Below the pieces are notes generated by a model. The model did no database searches. It saw only the letters and a program-made list of their open reading frames with translations, and was not told the origin of the DNA. The translations under genes and the position numbers were made by a program. A stretch of DNA of 64,000 bases from Angelakisella massiliensis (GTDB lineage Bacteria; Bacillota; Clostridia; Oscillospirales; Ruminococcaceae): contig NZ_LT629945.1 of assembly GCF_900104675.1 (NCBI RefSeq), positions 2,837,668 to 2,901,667 of the forward strand, written 5' to 3'. This document shows, piece by piece, positions 32,846 through 42,820 of the stretch. How positions within the stretch are numbered: the stretch's first letter is position 1; the number at the start of each line of letters is the position of its first letter.

Positions 32846-34147
32846 TTACTCCTCATCGTTGCGGATCAAGTCCTCATAGGTCTCCCTGCGGATGATGACC
32901 CGGGCCGCCTGGCCATTGACCAGCACCACCGGCGGACGGCAGCTGCGGTTATAGTTGGAGGCCATGGAATAGTTATAGGCTCCTGTGGCCAATACCGCCA
33001 GAATATCTCCCGGATGTACCTCCTGGAGAGGCACGTTTTCTCCCAACAGATCGCCGGATTCACAGCATTTGCCGGCCACCGTCACTCCCTGAACCTTGGC
33101 ATCCGCCGCACGGCTGGCCACGGTAAAGGTATACTGGGACTGATAGAGGATGTAGCGGGGATTGTCGGTCATGCCCCCGTCCACAGAGACATAGGTACGC
33201 ACACCGGGGATCTCCTTGACAGCGCCCACCCGGTAAAGGGTGATGCCGGCGGGGCCCACAATGGAACGGCCAGGCTCAATGAGGATGAAGGGAGTTTCCA
33301 TTTTCCGCTGCTGGCAGGTCTTTTTTACCGCCTGGGACACCCGCTCCATATAGCTGTCGTAGGCGGGAGGATCGTTATCGCTGGTATAGCAGATGCCGAA
33401 GCCGCCCCCCAGGTTCAGCTCTGCCAGGGCTACCCCTGTCTGATCCCGGATATCGGCCATAAAATCTGCCATCACCTGGGCCGCCAGCTCAAAGGGTTCC
33501 ACATCAAAGATCTGGGAACCGATGTGGCAGTGCAGACCCCGCAGTTCCACACCCGGAGCGGCCAACGCGGTTTTGACCGCTTCCATGGCCTCTCCTGTTT
33601 CCAGAGCAAAACCAAATTTGCTGTCGATCTGACCGGTGCGGACAAAATTGTGGGTATGGGCGTCGATGCCCGGCTTGATGCGCAGCATAATATGGGCTGT
33701 TTCCTTCTTGCTTTTGGCCAGCTGACTGATCAAATGCAATTCCACTATATTGTCCACCACAATGCGGCCCACGCCATAGCTGATAGCCATGGCCAGTTCG
33801 TCCGGGCTCTTGTTATTGCCGTGAAAAATGATCCTGTCTGCCGGAAAACCCACGCTCATGGCGGTATACAGTTCTCCGCCGGATACCACATCCAGGCCCA
33901 GTCCTTCCTCCATTACAATGCGGCAGATCGCCTTGCAATTGAAGGCTTTGGAGGCATAAGCCACCAGCCCCCGGCCACCATAATATTTGTCAATGGATTG
34001 GCGATAACTGCGGCAGTTACCGCGGATCTCATTCTCATCCATCACATACAAAGGGGTACCATAAGTTTGGGCCAGCTCCACTGTATCCCGTCCACCGATG
34101 GTCAGATGTCCTGCGGCATTAACGCCCAGGCAGCGTGCATTTAACAT
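32846..34147 (-). CDS. lysA: Diaminopimelate decarboxylase
   Basis: LysA decarboxylates meso-diaminopimelate to lysine, the last step of the pathway. The 433-residue PLP enzyme has the alanine-racemase-like barrel with the PLP lysine in VAYASKAFN (Lys67), HCHIGSQIFD, the phosphate-binding LNLGGGFGI and EPGRSIVG. The substrate motif CCESGD near the C-terminus is diagnostic. Length is normal. It follows engB by about 50 bp and may be read through from the lon-engB transcript. No lysine riboswitch is seen before it. Confidence 0.95.
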   Translation of the reverse strand: MLNARCLGVNAAGHLTIGGRDTVELAQTYGTPLYVMDENEIRGNCRSYRQSIDKYYGGRGLVAYASKAFNCKAICRIVMEEGLGLDVVSGGELYTAMSVGFPADRIIFHGNNKSPDELAMAISYGVGRIVVDNIVELHLISQLAKSKKETAHIMLRIKPGIDAHTHNFVRTGQIDSKFGFALETGEAMEAVKTALAAPGVELRGLHCHIGSQIFDVEPFELAAQVMADFMADIRDQTGVALAELNLGGGFGICYTSDNDPPAYDSYMERVSQAVKKTCQQRKMETPFILIEPGRSIVGPAGITLYRVGAVKEIPGVRTYVSVDGGMTDNPRYILYQSQYTFTVASRAADAKVQGVTVAGKCCESGDLLGENVPLQEVHPGDILAVLATGAYNYSMASNYNRSCRPPVVLVNGQAARVIIRRETYEDLIRNDEE

Positions 34148-34194
34148 GGGTCTTCATCCTTTCTGCGCCCCGGCAGCCGGGGGAATTTCTGTTG

Positions 34195-34809
34195 TCAGGT
34201 CTCCTGAGGCGGTAAATCCTCATCCCGGTCCGCCTCGATCTCATTGATAATCTCCCGCAGAGCCTCCACTCCCAGGCCGGTCACCGCTGAAAAGGGAATC
34301 ACTGTGATCTGGTCCCCATAAGGCAGCTCCTGCTCCAGCTCCTCCAGACGCTTGCGCTGCTGGGCGGCGCTGAGTTTGTCCGCCTTGGTGAGAACCACCA
34401 CAAAGGGCAGTTCGCTTTCAATGAGAAATTCGATCATCATCAAATCGTCATTGGTGGGGGGATGGCGCATATCCACCAGGGAAAATACCAGCCGGATATC
34501 CCGGTCCTGGGCGAAGTAGCCCTCAATGAGGGAGGCCCAGCGGAGCTTTTCCTGACGGGAAACCTTGGCGTATCCATAACCGGGCAGGTCTACAAAGCGC
34601 ATCTGCCCGCCCCGGAAAAAGTTGATGGTGGCGGTTTTGCCCGGCGTGGCGCTGACCCGGGCAAGGGATTTCTGGCTGAACAGCTTGTTGATCAGGGAGG
34701 ACTTTCCCACATTGGAGCGTCCCGCAAAAACAAGCTCCGGCATCTGGGAGGGAGGAAGCTGGTCCAGCCGGCCAAAGGAGGTCTCAAATCGTACCTGCTG
34801 AAAATTCAT
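34195..34809 (-). CDS. engB: Ribosome biogenesis GTPase YsxC/EngB
   Basis: This 204-residue GTPase assists 50S subunit assembly. It shows G1 GRSNVGKSSL, G2 within TPGKTATINFF, G3 DLPGYGYAKV and G4 TKADKL, in order. The DLPGYGYA form of G3 is diagnostic for YsxC. ATG 34809 follows GAGGAAGG and starts 10 bp after the lon stop, the classical lon-ysxC arrangement of Firmicutes. The longer frame enters lon and is rejected. Confidence 0.96.
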   Translation of the reverse strand: MNFQQVRFETSFGRLDQLPPSQMPELVFAGRSNVGKSSLINKLFSQKSLARVSATPGKTATINFFRGGQMRFVDLPGYGYAKVSRQEKLRWASLIEGYFAQDRDIRLVFSLVDMRHPPTNDDLMMIEFLIESELPFVVVLTKADKLSAAQQRKRLEELEQELPYGDQITVIPFSAVTGLGVEALREIINEIEADRDEDLPPQET

Positions 34810-34819
34810 ACCTTCCTCC

Positions 34820-37255
34820 TCACTGACGAATCGAGGTGTCTTCTCCCCGCTCACCTACCGGCACCATCGCCGGGGCCGGCGGTTCAATCACCGGACGGGG
34901 AATGCGCACCAGCGCTGTCTCCAGCACTGTTTCCATCCGCTCCGCGGGAACGAACTTGATATGTTCTTTCACCACATCCTCCACCTCTTCCAGATCCGGA
35001 ACGTTGGCAGCGGGAATGATGACGGTTTTCATACCATACTTGTAGGCAGCCATGGTCTTTTCCCGCAGGCCGCCGATGGGCAGGACCCTTCCCCGGAGGG
35101 TGATCTCACCGGTCATGGCCACATCATGGCGGATGGGGATGCCGGAAAGAGCGGAAACCAAAGCCGTGCAGGTGGTGATACCGGCGGAGGGACCGTCCTT
35201 TGGCACTGCCCCTTCAGGGAAGTGGATGTGAAGGTCCTTATCCTTATAGAAAGTCTTGCTGATGCCGTACTGGCCCGCCACACTGCGGATATAGGTGATG
35301 GCGGCAGACACCGATTCCTTCATCACATCTCCCAGGGAGCCAGTGAACTGATCCTTGCCGCTGCCCTCCATCACGGCACACTCCACCTGGAGCATCTCGC
35401 CGCCTACGGAGGTCCAGGCCAGACCATTGGCCACACCGATCTCATCCTTCCGGGTCAGCTCGTCGTCCCGGAACTTCCGGGGCCCCAGATAGGTGCTGAG
35501 ATTCTTGGCGGTAACACTCAGGCGCTTGGTATCTTCCTTGGAAACGATGGTAACGGCAGCTTTGCGGCAGACCGAAGCAATCAGACGCTCCAGATTGCGC
35601 ACGCCTGCTTCCCTGGTGTAATAGTCGATCATCTCATACAGGGCGCTGTCAGCAATGGACAGCTGCTTGGCGGCGATGCCGTGGCGCTTCAGCTGTTTGG
35701 CCACCAGATGCCGCCGGGCAATCTGGAATTTTTCCTCCCGGGTATAGCTGGACAGCTCAATGATCTCCATCCGGTCCAGCAGCGGCGCGGGAATGGTGCT
35801 GCGGTCATTGGCTGTGGCGATGAAGAACACCTGAGACAGATCGAAGGGAATTTCGATAAAATGGTCCCGGAAGGCATTGTTCTGCTCACTGTCCAGCACC
35901 TCCAGCAGCGCGGAGGAGGGATCGCCCCGGAAGTCGTTGCCCAGCTTGTCGATCTCATCCAGAAGCATCAGGGGATTGGCGCTGCCTGCCTGCTTGAGGG
36001 CGGTGATGATCCGGCCGGGCATGGAGCCAATATAAGTTTTGCGGTGTCCCCGGATATCCGATTCATCCCGGACGCCTCCCAGGGACAGACGGACATACTT
36101 CCGGCCCATGGTCTCGGCGATGGAACGGGCGATAGAGGTCTTGCCCACACCGGGAGGACCCACCAGGCAGATGATCTGTCCCTTGATCTCCGGAGAGAGC
36201 TTGCGCACCGCTAGGGTTTCCAGAATACGCTCCTTCACCTTTTTCAGCCCGTAATGCTCGCTGTCCAGCAGGCGGCGGGCCTTTTCAATGTCGATCTTAT
36301 CCTTGGTATGTACGTTCCAGGGCAGCTCCAGCACGGTATCCAGATAACCCCGAATGACAGACGCCTCGTTGGAGTTGGGAGGCATCTTCTCCATCCGGTC
36401 CACTTCCTTGAGAAGCTTTTCCTCCGATTCCTGGGGCAAAGAAAGCTTCCGGATCTGCTCCCGATACCGGTCCAGCTCCTCAAAGAGCTCTTCCCCTTCT
36501 CCCAGCTCGCTGGAGATGGCTTTCATCTGCTCCCGAAGATAGAATTCCCGCTGGTTTTTGTCAATCTGCTCCTTCACCTTTTCATGGATATCCTGCTCCA
36601 GGCTGAGGATCTCATTTTCATTCTCCAGCAGTTTGGCAATCAGCTCCAGGCGCTTGATGACACTGGATTCCTCCAGCACCGCCTGCTTATCCTCATAGCG
36701 CAGCTGAATGTTTCCGGCAATGAACTCCGCCACATAGAAGGGGTCCTCCGACGCCAGAATGCCGTTGACAATATCCTTGGGCATCTTGGGGGTGAGGTAG
36801 CAATATTCCTCAAACAGATCCTTGACGGTACGCACCAGTGCGTCGCAAAGGGCCTTGTTGGTGATCCGCTCCCGGACGGGATACTCCTCCACCACGCCGC
36901 TGAAGAAGGGTCCGTTTTCATCGATGTTCAGCAGGCGGCCGCGATACCGTCCATCCACCACTACCCGGAGATTATCCCCCTGGGTGCGGAGAATCTGGCG
37001 GATCTCTCCCACCACACCCACACGGTACAGCTGTTCGCCGGTGGGATCATCATCCCGGATATCCCGCTGGGCTACCAGGAAAATCTTCCGTTCGTTGCTC
37101 ATGGCTTCATTGAGAGCCAAAACGGACTTTGCTCTGCCCACATCGAAGTGGAGGACCATATGGGGGAACAGCACCAATCCCCGAAGTGCCAGCACCGGCA
37201 TAGTCTCCTGCTTGCGGGGAGATGCCTTGCTGACGATAATCTTTTTTTCACTCAT
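34820..37255 (-). CDS. lon: ATP-dependent Lon protease
   Basis: This 811-residue cytosolic AAA+ protease degrades misfolded and regulatory proteins. It has the LON substrate-binding domain (about 18-210) and a coiled-coil middle. The AAA+ module has Walker [10 protein letters not shown], Walker [11 protein letters not shown] and [19 protein letters not shown]-terminal peptidase domain has the catalytic Ser in PKDGPSAGI and a Lys in the following REKTMAAYK. Length is typical for LonA. AAAGGTGG precedes ATG 37255. It sits between clpX and engB, in the conserved tig-clpX-lon-engB order. Confidence 0.97.
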   Translation of the reverse strand: MSEKKIIVSKASPRKQETMPVLALRGLVLFPHMVLHFDVGRAKSVLALNEAMSNERKIFLVAQRDIRDDDPTGEQLYRVGVVGEIRQILRTQGDNLRVVVDGRYRGRLLNIDENGPFFSGVVEEYPVRERITNKALCDALVRTVKDLFEEYCYLTPKMPKDIVNGILASEDPFYVAEFIAGNIQLRYEDKQAVLEESSVIKRLELIAKLLENENEILSLEQDIHEKVKEQIDKNQREFYLREQMKAISSELGEGEELFEELDRYREQIRKLSLPQESEEKLLKEVDRMEKMPPNSNEASVIRGYLDTVLELPWNVHTKDKIDIEKARRLLDSEHYGLKKVKERILETLAVRKLSPEIKGQIICLVGPPGVGKTSIARSIAETMGRKYVRLSLGGVRDESDIRGHRKTYIGSMPGRIITALKQAGSANPLMLLDEIDKLGNDFRGDPSSALLEVLDSEQNNAFRDHFIEIPFDLSQVFFIATANDRSTIPAPLLDRMEIIELSSYTREEKFQIARRHLVAKQLKRHGIAAKQLSIADSALYEMIDYYTREAGVRNLERLIASVCRKAAVTIVSKEDTKRLSVTAKNLSTYLGPRKFRDDELTRKDEIGVANGLAWTSVGGEMLQVECAVMEGSGKDQFTGSLGDVMKESVSAAITYIRSVAGQYGISKTFYKDKDLHIHFPEGAVPKDGPSAGITTCTALVSALSGIPIRHDVAMTGEITLRGRVLPIGGLREKTMAAYKYGMKTVIIPAANVPDLEEVEDVVKEHIKFVPAERMETVLETALVRIPRPVIEPPAPAMVPVGERGEDTSIRQ

Positions 37256-37423
37256 GGATCAATAACCACCTTTCCGTGCCGTCTGAAACGGCACTGGAGA
37301 AAGGACAGCCATACGCCGCCTTTCATCAGGGTATCATTATACAATAGGGGCCGTGAATTTTTCAACAAGTTCCTGTGTTTTCCAAATGAAAAATCCATGA
37401 CCGGAAATGTCCGGATATGGCAC

Positions 37424-37448
37424 CGCCTCCGCTGGTTGGGCGGAGGCA
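37424..37448. other. Inverted repeat between clpX and lon
   Basis: CGCCTCCGC pairs with GCGGAGGC 18 bp after the clpX stop. There is no clear T run on the minus strand, so it may stabilise or attenuate the transcript and not end it. Confidence 0.45.
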
Positions 37449-37465
37449 GATTTGTTCACACACAT

Positions 37466-38779
37466 TCAGGATACCGAGCTGCGTCTGCGGGAAGCAGCTG
37501 CGGACTGAGGCTGATTCAGTTTCAGCTTTACCGGCTTTTTCAGGGGATTACGGGTAATCTCCGCCGGTTTTTCGCCCAGAACACACTCCCGGGTAATCAC
37601 AATTTTCTCAATGGTGGGGTCGGATGGAGCCTCAAACATGATGGGGCCCAATACTCCTTCCATAATGGCCCGCAGGCCCCGGGCGCCGGTTTTCAGGGCA
37701 ATGGCTTTTTCCGCCAGAGCCTTGAGCGCATCGTCGGTGAATTCCAGTGTGCAGCCATCCAGCTGGAACAGCTTTTTGTACTGCCGCACCATGGAATTCT
37801 TCGGCTCGGTAAGAATCTTGATCAGCGCTTCCTCGTCCAGGGGGTCCAGGGTGGCAATGACCGGAATACGGCCCACCAGCTCCGGGATCAGACCAAAGCG
37901 GACCAGATCGTGGGGAACCACCTGCTTGAGCAGCTTGCGGCTCCGCTCCTCCTTACTCTCCTTCAGCTGGGCTCCAAAGCCCATGCTGGAGTTGTCGGTG
38001 CGCTTTTCGATGACCGATTCCAGGCCCTCAAAGGCGCCGCCGCAGATAAAGAGGATGTTGCTGGTGTCGATCTGAATGAACTCCTGCTGAGGATGCTTCC
38101 GTCCTCCCTGGGGCGGGACGTTGGAAACAGTGCCCTCCAGGATCTTCAGCAGCGCCTGCTGCACGCCTTCACCGCTGACATCCCGGGTGATGGAGGGATT
38201 TTCCGACTTACGGGAGATCTTGTCGATCTCATCGATATAGATGATGCCCCGCTCGGCACGGGCCACATCGAAGTCCGCCGCCTGGATGAGCCGCAGAAGG
38301 ATGTTTTCCACGTCCTCGCCCACATAACCCGCCTCAGTGAGGGTGGTGGCGTCCGCGATGGCGAAGGGCACATTCAGCACCCGGGCCAAAGACTGGGCCA
38401 GCATGGTTTTGCCCACGCCGGTGGGGCCCAGCAGCAGAATATTGCTCTTGCCCAGCTCCACATCTTCGCCGCTGCCGCCGAAATAGATCCGCTTGTAGTG
38501 GTTATAGACTGCCACGGACAGAGCCCGTTTGGCCTCCTGCTGACCTACCACATATTCATCCAAAAAGCTTTTGATTTCTGATGGCTTTGGGATGGTCAAT
38601 TCCACTTCTTCCCGGACCTTTTTCTTTTCCGGAGGACGCTCATCCAATACGGCCTGGCACAGCTCAATGCACTCGTTGCAGATGCATACGCCGGGACCGG
38701 CGATCATTCGCTCTACCTGATCCTGCTGTTTGCCGCAGAAGGAGCATCGAAGCTGCTTTTTGTTATCATTTGTTGCCAT
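37466..38779 (-). CDS. clpX: ClpXP unfoldase subunit ClpX
   Basis: ClpX unfolds substrates and feeds them to ClpP. The 437-residue protein has the N-terminal zinc domain ([10 protein letters not shown]...[10 protein letters not shown]). The AAA+ module has Walker [13 protein letters not shown], Walker [11 protein letters not shown], the pore loop GYVGEDVE and a ClpP-contact IGF-like loop (SMGFGAQL). The C-terminal LTRPKNS-like segment reads [12 protein letters not shown]. Length is normal. It lies 62 bp downstream of clpP, so they are probably co-transcribed. Confidence 0.97.
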   Translation of the reverse strand: MATNDNKKQLRCSFCGKQQDQVERMIAGPGVCICNECIELCQAVLDERPPEKKKVREEVELTIPKPSEIKSFLDEYVVGQQEAKRALSVAVYNHYKRIYFGGSGEDVELGKSNILLLGPTGVGKTMLAQSLARVLNVPFAIADATTLTEAGYVGEDVENILLRLIQAADFDVARAERGIIYIDEIDKISRKSENPSITRDVSGEGVQQALLKILEGTVSNVPPQGGRKHPQQEFIQIDTSNILFICGGAFEGLESVIEKRTDNSSMGFGAQLKESKEERSRKLLKQVVPHDLVRFGLIPELVGRIPVIATLDPLDEEALIKILTEPKNSMVRQYKKLFQLDGCTLEFTDDALKALAEKAIALKTGARGLRAIMEGVLGPIMFEAPSDPTIEKIVITRECVLGEKPAEITRNPLKKPVKLKLNQPQSAAASRRRSSVS

Positions 38780-38841
38780 TGTTGCTGCTACTCTCCTCGC
38801 TCATCACATTTCGCCATCCCCAGGGACGGCGCCGGTGGGAT

Positions 38842-39429
38842 TCAATCTCTGTGGGCAATGACCTTGTCGATCAGACCATAGGCGCAGGCGGCGTCAGCAT
38901 CCATGAAGTTATCCCGCTCAGTATCCCGCTGGATCACTTCCAGAGGCTTGCCGGTCTGCTGGGCAAGGATGGTGTTGAGCTTTTCCCGGATGTGGATCAG
39001 CCGGTCCGCATGGATCTTGATGTCGGTGGCCTGGCCCTGGAGACCGCTCATCAGCGGCTGATGAATCATGATCTCGGCGTTGGGCAGCGCCAGGCGCTTG
39101 CCGGGAGTGCCGGAAGAAAGAAGAAACGCGCCCATGGAAGCGGCCATACCCACACAGATGGTGGAAACATCACACTTGATGTACTGCATGGTATCATAAA
39201 TGGCCATGCCGGCGGTAATGGAGCCGCCGGGGCTGTTGATATAAAGGCTGATGTCCTTCTCCGGGTCCTGTCCCTCCAGATACAGCAGCTGCGCCACCAC
39301 CAGGCTGGCAGTAGCGTCGTTGACCTGGTCGCTGAGCATGATGATTCTGTCGTTGAGCAGACGGGAAAAAATATCGTAAGACCGTTCTCCCCGGCTGGTT
39401 TGTTCGATGACCATTGGCACAAGGCTCAT
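38842..39429 (-). CDS. clpP: ATP-dependent Clp protease proteolytic subunit
   Basis: The 195-residue serine peptidase forms the degradative barrel served by ClpX. Its catalytic triad is visible: Ser98 in GMAASMGAF, His123 in MIHQPL and an Asp near 172 in the following helix region ([10 protein letters not shown]). It begins [20 protein letters not shown], the usual ClpP start with a short propeptide. It follows tig by about 90 bp, which include a short inverted repeat (GGCGGGT...ACCCGCC, about 39464-39496), and precedes clpX. Confidence 0.97.
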   Translation of the reverse strand: MSLVPMVIEQTSRGERSYDIFSRLLNDRIIMLSDQVNDATASLVVAQLLYLEGQDPEKDISLYINSPGGSITAGMAIYDTMQYIKCDVSTICVGMAASMGAFLLSSGTPGKRLALPNAEIMIHQPLMSGLQGQATDIKIHADRLIHIREKLNTILAQQTGKPLEVIQRDTERDNFMDADAACAYGLIDKVIAHRD

Positions 39430-39522
39430 GTTGGATGCACCTCCGTAGATTCGCGTGGATTTATGCAGGGCGGGTCGCCCAGAAGGAAACCCGCCCTATG
39501 TAGAGGCCCGTCCGTACGGGAA

Positions 39523-40824
39523 TTATTCAGCGTCCTTAGGGGTCTCCTCGGTGATGACGGCATTGGCCTTCAGCAGGTCGATGGCCTTGTTGAGGCTCAG
39601 GTTGGAAGCCACATTCTCAGAGGGCAGGTAGGTCTTGACCTTCTCCACATCCATCTTGTAGGTTTCCGCCATCTTGTTGTACTCCGCCTCGATCTCCTCA
39701 GCAGTAGCTTCCAGATTCTCCAGCTGAGCGATCTTCTGGAGAGCCAGAGTGATGCGCACCTGCTTCTCGGCCTGCTCCTCAAAGGTCTTGCGGAAAGCAG
39801 CCATGTCAGCGCCGGTGTACTTGATGTAATCATTGATGTTCAGGCCCTGGCCCTGGAGACGGTAAGCGAAATCCTGTACCATCTCGTCGATCTTCCGCTC
39901 GATCATGACATGAGGGATCTCCACAGTCATCTTCTCGGCGGCAGCGTCGCACAGAGCGTTCTCCATGGCTTCCTCAGCCTGGCGCTCCTTGCGCTCCTGG
40001 GTCTTGGTGCAGATGTCCGCCTTCAGCTCATCCAGGGTGTCGAATTCGCTGACATCCTTGGCGAACTCATCGTCCAGAGCAGGGGTCTCCTTGACCCGCA
40101 GGCTGTTCAGACGAGTTTTGAAAACAGCGGGCTTGCCCTTGAGCTCCTCAGCGTGGTACTCCTCGGGGAAGGTGACGTTGACATCAAACTCCTCACCGAT
40201 GTTCTTGCCCACGATCTGCTCCTCGAAGCCGGGGATAAACTGGCCGGAACCCAGCACCAGGGAATAACCCTCGCCCTTGCCGCCTTCAAATGCCTTGCCA
40301 TCCACAAAGCCCTCAAAGTCGATGTTGGCGGTGTCGCCCATGGCGGCGGCGCGGTCGTCCACATCCAGCATACGGCTGTTGCGGTCGGCCATGGCCTTCA
40401 GCTCATTCTCAACTTCTTCATCGGAGACAGAAACAGACGCCTTGGTCACAGGCAGGCCCTTATAGCCCTCGATGGTCACTTCCGGCTTGACGGTAACTTT
40501 CGCCTTGAAGGTGTAGCCCTCGCCGTTTACCTCGGCGATCTCCACATCGGCACGGTCCACAGGCTCCAGCTTGGATTCATCCAGAGCGGCGCCGTAAGCG
40601 GCCTGATAGGTGGCGTTGATGGCTCCGTCATAAAAATATTCCTCACCGACCATTTTCAGAACCATGGCCTTGGGAGCCTTGCCCTTGCGGAAGCCGGGGA
40701 TGTTGAGGTTCTTGGAGTTCTTCTTATAAGAAGCCTCCAGGGCCTTTTTATACTCCTCACCGTCCACACGGATCTCCAGTTCATAGAGATTGGTATCGAT
40801 CTTATTGGTGGCAATCAGTTTCAT
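39523..40824 (-). CDS. tig: Trigger factor
   Basis: Trigger factor is the ribosome-bound chaperone and prolyl isomerase. The 433-residue protein has an N-terminal ribosome-binding domain with the signature loop IPGFRKGKAPKAM (about 41-53). The central FKBP-type domain holds AMGDTANIDFEGFVDGKAFEGG (about 158-180). A helical C-terminal substrate domain follows. GGAGGAAAC precedes ATG 40824. It heads the tig-clpP-clpX-lon-engB run; a possible -10 (TATACT) lies about 50 bp upstream. The product is complete. Confidence 0.96.
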   Translation of the reverse strand: MKLIATNKIDTNLYELEIRVDGEEYKKALEASYKKNSKNLNIPGFRKGKAPKAMVLKMVGEEYFYDGAINATYQAAYGAALDESKLEPVDRADVEIAEVNGEGYTFKAKVTVKPEVTIEGYKGLPVTKASVSVSDEEVENELKAMADRNSRMLDVDDRAAAMGDTANIDFEGFVDGKAFEGGKGEGYSLVLGSGQFIPGFEEQIVGKNIGEEFDVNVTFPEEYHAEELKGKPAVFKTRLNSLRVKETPALDDEFAKDVSEFDTLDELKADICTKTQERKERQAEEAMENALCDAAAEKMTVEIPHVMIERKIDEMVQDFAYRLQGQGLNINDYIKYTGADMAAFRKTFEEQAEKQVRITLALQKIAQLENLEATAEEIEAEYNKMAETYKMDVEKVKTYLPSENVASNLSLNKAIDLLKANAVITEETPKDAE

Positions 40825-40892
40825 CTTGTTGTTTCCTCCAGAAGAATAGTATTCAAAATCTTCCTTAGTATAGCATATCCCAGGATAAAAAG

Positions 40893-41639
40893 CTACTGGT
40901 TTTGTGCATTTCCCGACGCATTTTTGCCTCTTTTCTCATCCTCCTGCCCCTGGGAAGGCACCAGCATTGGGCAAAAACGAAGATAATCCGCCGACACCAG
41001 CCGCAAAGCGATGCCGTCAAAATCCCCCACATAGGCGTTTGCCACCGACGGGCCGTGAAGATGGCCGTAATAGCAGCGACGCACTCCGAATTCTTTCATC
41101 AGGTTGAGATACGCGGGGATCTGCTGGCCGCAGTAGACCGGGGGATAATGAAGAAACAGTATTCGTTCCAGGCCCTCCGGCGCCGCTTCCAGGGACATTC
41201 TGATCCGTCCCGCCTCCCGGTCGATCACCAGCTGATCGGCGGCGGCTCCGTTTTCAAAAATCCATCCCCGGCTGCCGCAAAGGGCCAAGCCCTCCGCTTC
41301 CACGGCGTTATTATGGAGTATTTCCAGGGTGGTTAATCCCTTGGAAGCAAAAAAAGCCTCCATTTTTTTCCGGGTGCTCCACCAATAATCATGGTTGCCC
41401 TTCATCAGCAGCTTTCTTCCCGGCAGGCTGTCCAGAAAACGGAAATCCGCTTCCGCCCGCTCCAGCTGCATGGCCCAGGAAATATCTCCCCCCACCACCA
41501 CTGTATCCTCCGGGGACACCAGCCGCCGCCAGTTTTCCTCCAAACGGCGAACATAGTCGGTCCAGCCGGAAAAGACTTCCATGGTTTTTTCCGGAGCTGA
41601 AAGAGGAAGATGCAGATCCGATATGGTAAAAATTGCCAT
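40893..41639 (-). CDS. Cytosolic metallophosphoesterase
   Basis: The 248-residue calcineurin-like enzyme starts MAIFTISDLHLPLS. Its metal motifs come in order: SDLHL, VVGGDISW, MKGNHDYWW, LHYPP and YYGHLHG. There is no signal peptide or membrane segment, so it differs from the anchored phosphoesterase at 5879. The family (YkuE/YfcE-like with the DISWAM variant) is common in Clostridia and its substrate is unknown. I chose ATG 41639, preceded by GGAAAGGA; the frame is open nearly 280 bp upstream, overlapping the divergent DUF1540 gene. It lies 68 bp before tig. Confidence 0.88.
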   Translation of the reverse strand: MAIFTISDLHLPLSAPEKTMEVFSGWTDYVRRLEENWRRLVSPEDTVVVGGDISWAMQLERAEADFRFLDSLPGRKLLMKGNHDYWWSTRKKMEAFFASKGLTTLEILHNNAVEAEGLALCGSRGWIFENGAAADQLVIDREAGRIRMSLEAAPEGLERILFLHYPPVYCGQQIPAYLNLMKEFGVRRCYYGHLHGPSVANAYVGDFDGIALRLVSADYLRFCPMLVPSQGQEDEKRGKNASGNAQNQ

Positions 41640-41816
41640 ATATTTTCCTTTCCCGCCTAAGGCGTCGGGCAAAAAATTTCCGGAATAGACAGGGCCTGTT
41701 TCGGTCAATACTATTGTTGTCCGGAAAAAGAAAAAACGGACAGGGAAACGGACGGCGGCGGACATGGGAAACTTCCGATGTCCTTCACTGTCCCGCCAAG
41801 AAAGGAGTAGAATACC

Positions 41817-41990
41817 ATGGCTCACAAATGTATTGACGGATGCGAATGTATTGAGTATATCCAGTGCGATGCCAAAAACTGCGTTTATAACGACAAGAAG
41901 GCTCATTGCACCGCCCAACAGATCCAGGTAGGACCTGCCTCCGGTCAGAACAGCAACGCTGCCTGCGCCACCTTCCGTGCTGAGGGCTGA
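41817..41990 (+). CDS. DUF1540 small cysteine-rich protein
   Basis: The 57-residue protein has six cysteines and one His-containing cluster (CIDGCECIEYIQCDAKNCVYN...HCTAQQIQVG...ACATF). This fits DUF1540, a short family widespread in spore-forming Clostridia and thought to bind metal. AAGGAG precedes ATG 41817. It is divergent from the metallophosphoesterase. A GC-rich hairpin (AGGCCGG...CCGGCCT) lies immediately after the stop, and repeat locus C follows 165 bp further on. The family function is not established; the protein may be sporulation-linked. Confidence 0.85.
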   Translation: MAHKCIDGCECIEYIQCDAKNCVYNDKKAHCTAQQIQVGPASGQNSNAACATFRAEG

Positions 41991-42154
41991 GGCCGGTTCC
42001 GGCCTGTGAGGCCTTTCCTCTTTGCCGCCTTCGGGCGGACCTCTTTCTCAGGCCGGAGCAGATGCTGTTCCAGCGGTTTTGATTGATCCAAAGTCAAAGA
42101 AAAACAGGATACAACCATCTGATCCGCCATACAGCGGCAGACACAAAAGCAGAG

Positions 42155-42704
42155 GGCGGGAGCGCGGAAAGCTCCCGCCTGAGCGTGTCGAACTTTTCGA
42201 CACGCTTCCAGGGGGACCCAGTCCCCCTGGATACGAAGCTGGTTCCTGATGAAACCAGCTTCGATACCCCCGGTTTCGCGCCCTGGTGGGCGCGGGTCGT
42301 GGTATAAAAATCAGGCGCATGTCCCTCTGAGTGTGCCGAAGGCATTCGGCACACTTCCAGGGGGACCCAGTCCCCCTAGATACGATTCTGGTTCCCCATG
42401 AAACCAGAATCGATACCCCCGGTTTCGCGCCCCGGTGGGCGCGGGTCGTGGTATAAAAATCAGGCGCATGTCCCTCTGAGTGTGCCGAAGGCATTCGGCA
42501 CACTTCCAGGGGGACCCAGTCCCCCTAGATACGATTCTGGTTCCCCATGAAACCAGAATCGATACCCCCGGTTTCGCGCCCCGGTGGGCGCGGGTCGTGG
42601 TATAAAAATCAGGCGCATGTCCTGATTTTTATGATTTCAAATTTTATTTTTCCCTTCAAATAGATTTTTCTGCAGTTTGGGGCGGGAGCATGAAAGCTCC
42701 CGCC
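42155..42704 (+). repeat. Hairpin repeat element, locus C, three tandem core units between duplicated hairpins
   Basis: The flanking stems are GGCGGGAGC/GCTCCCGCC at 42155-42179 and again at 42681-42704, with different loops. Between them are three core units: 42181-42324 (144 bp), 42325-42473 (149 bp) and 42474 to about 42622. Units 2 and 3 are almost identical. Unit 1 has H1 GTGTCGAA/TTCGACAC; units 2 and 3 have GTGTGCCGAA/TTCGGCACAC. H3 is GAAGCTGGTT/AAACCAGCTTC in unit 1 and GATTCTGGTT/AAACCAGAATC in units 2 and 3. Only the last unit keeps the complete H5 (ATAAAAATCAGG...CCTGATTTTTAT) and the AT-rich tail ending TTTTTCTGCAG. It points away from the DUF1540 gene. Confidence 0.92.
42325..42622 (+). 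repeat. Two near-identical 149-bp tandem units within locus C
   Basis: CTCTGAGTGTGCCGAA starts at 42325 and recurs at 42474, a period of 149 bp. The near-perfect identity implies recent tandem duplication of the second core unit. Confidence 0.92.
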
Positions 42705-42820
42705 TGTTTGCTGTTTTCCGGCAAAATACCCTTTCTCAAAACGTTTTCCCGCCGCTGAAAAACACGGCACGAGATGCGTTTTTTCGCAAACAAAGTTCCT
42801 CTGCGCTCACACAGATCCGT

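Noticed and set aside
36254..38581. Long plus-strand open frame opposite lon and clpX
   Set aside because: It spans two core genes in antisense, and its composition is typical of a shadow frame.
42048..42503. Open frames through repeat locus C (and similar ones at 5243-5464 and 15245-15511)
   Set aside because: They translate the hairpin repeat itself, follow the repeat on either strand and have no ribosome-binding site; similar spurious proteins are expected wherever the element occurs.
42325..42622. Tandem repeats considered as a CRISPR array
   Set aside because: The period is 149 bp with no unique spacers; the units are hairpin cores, and no cas genes are present.
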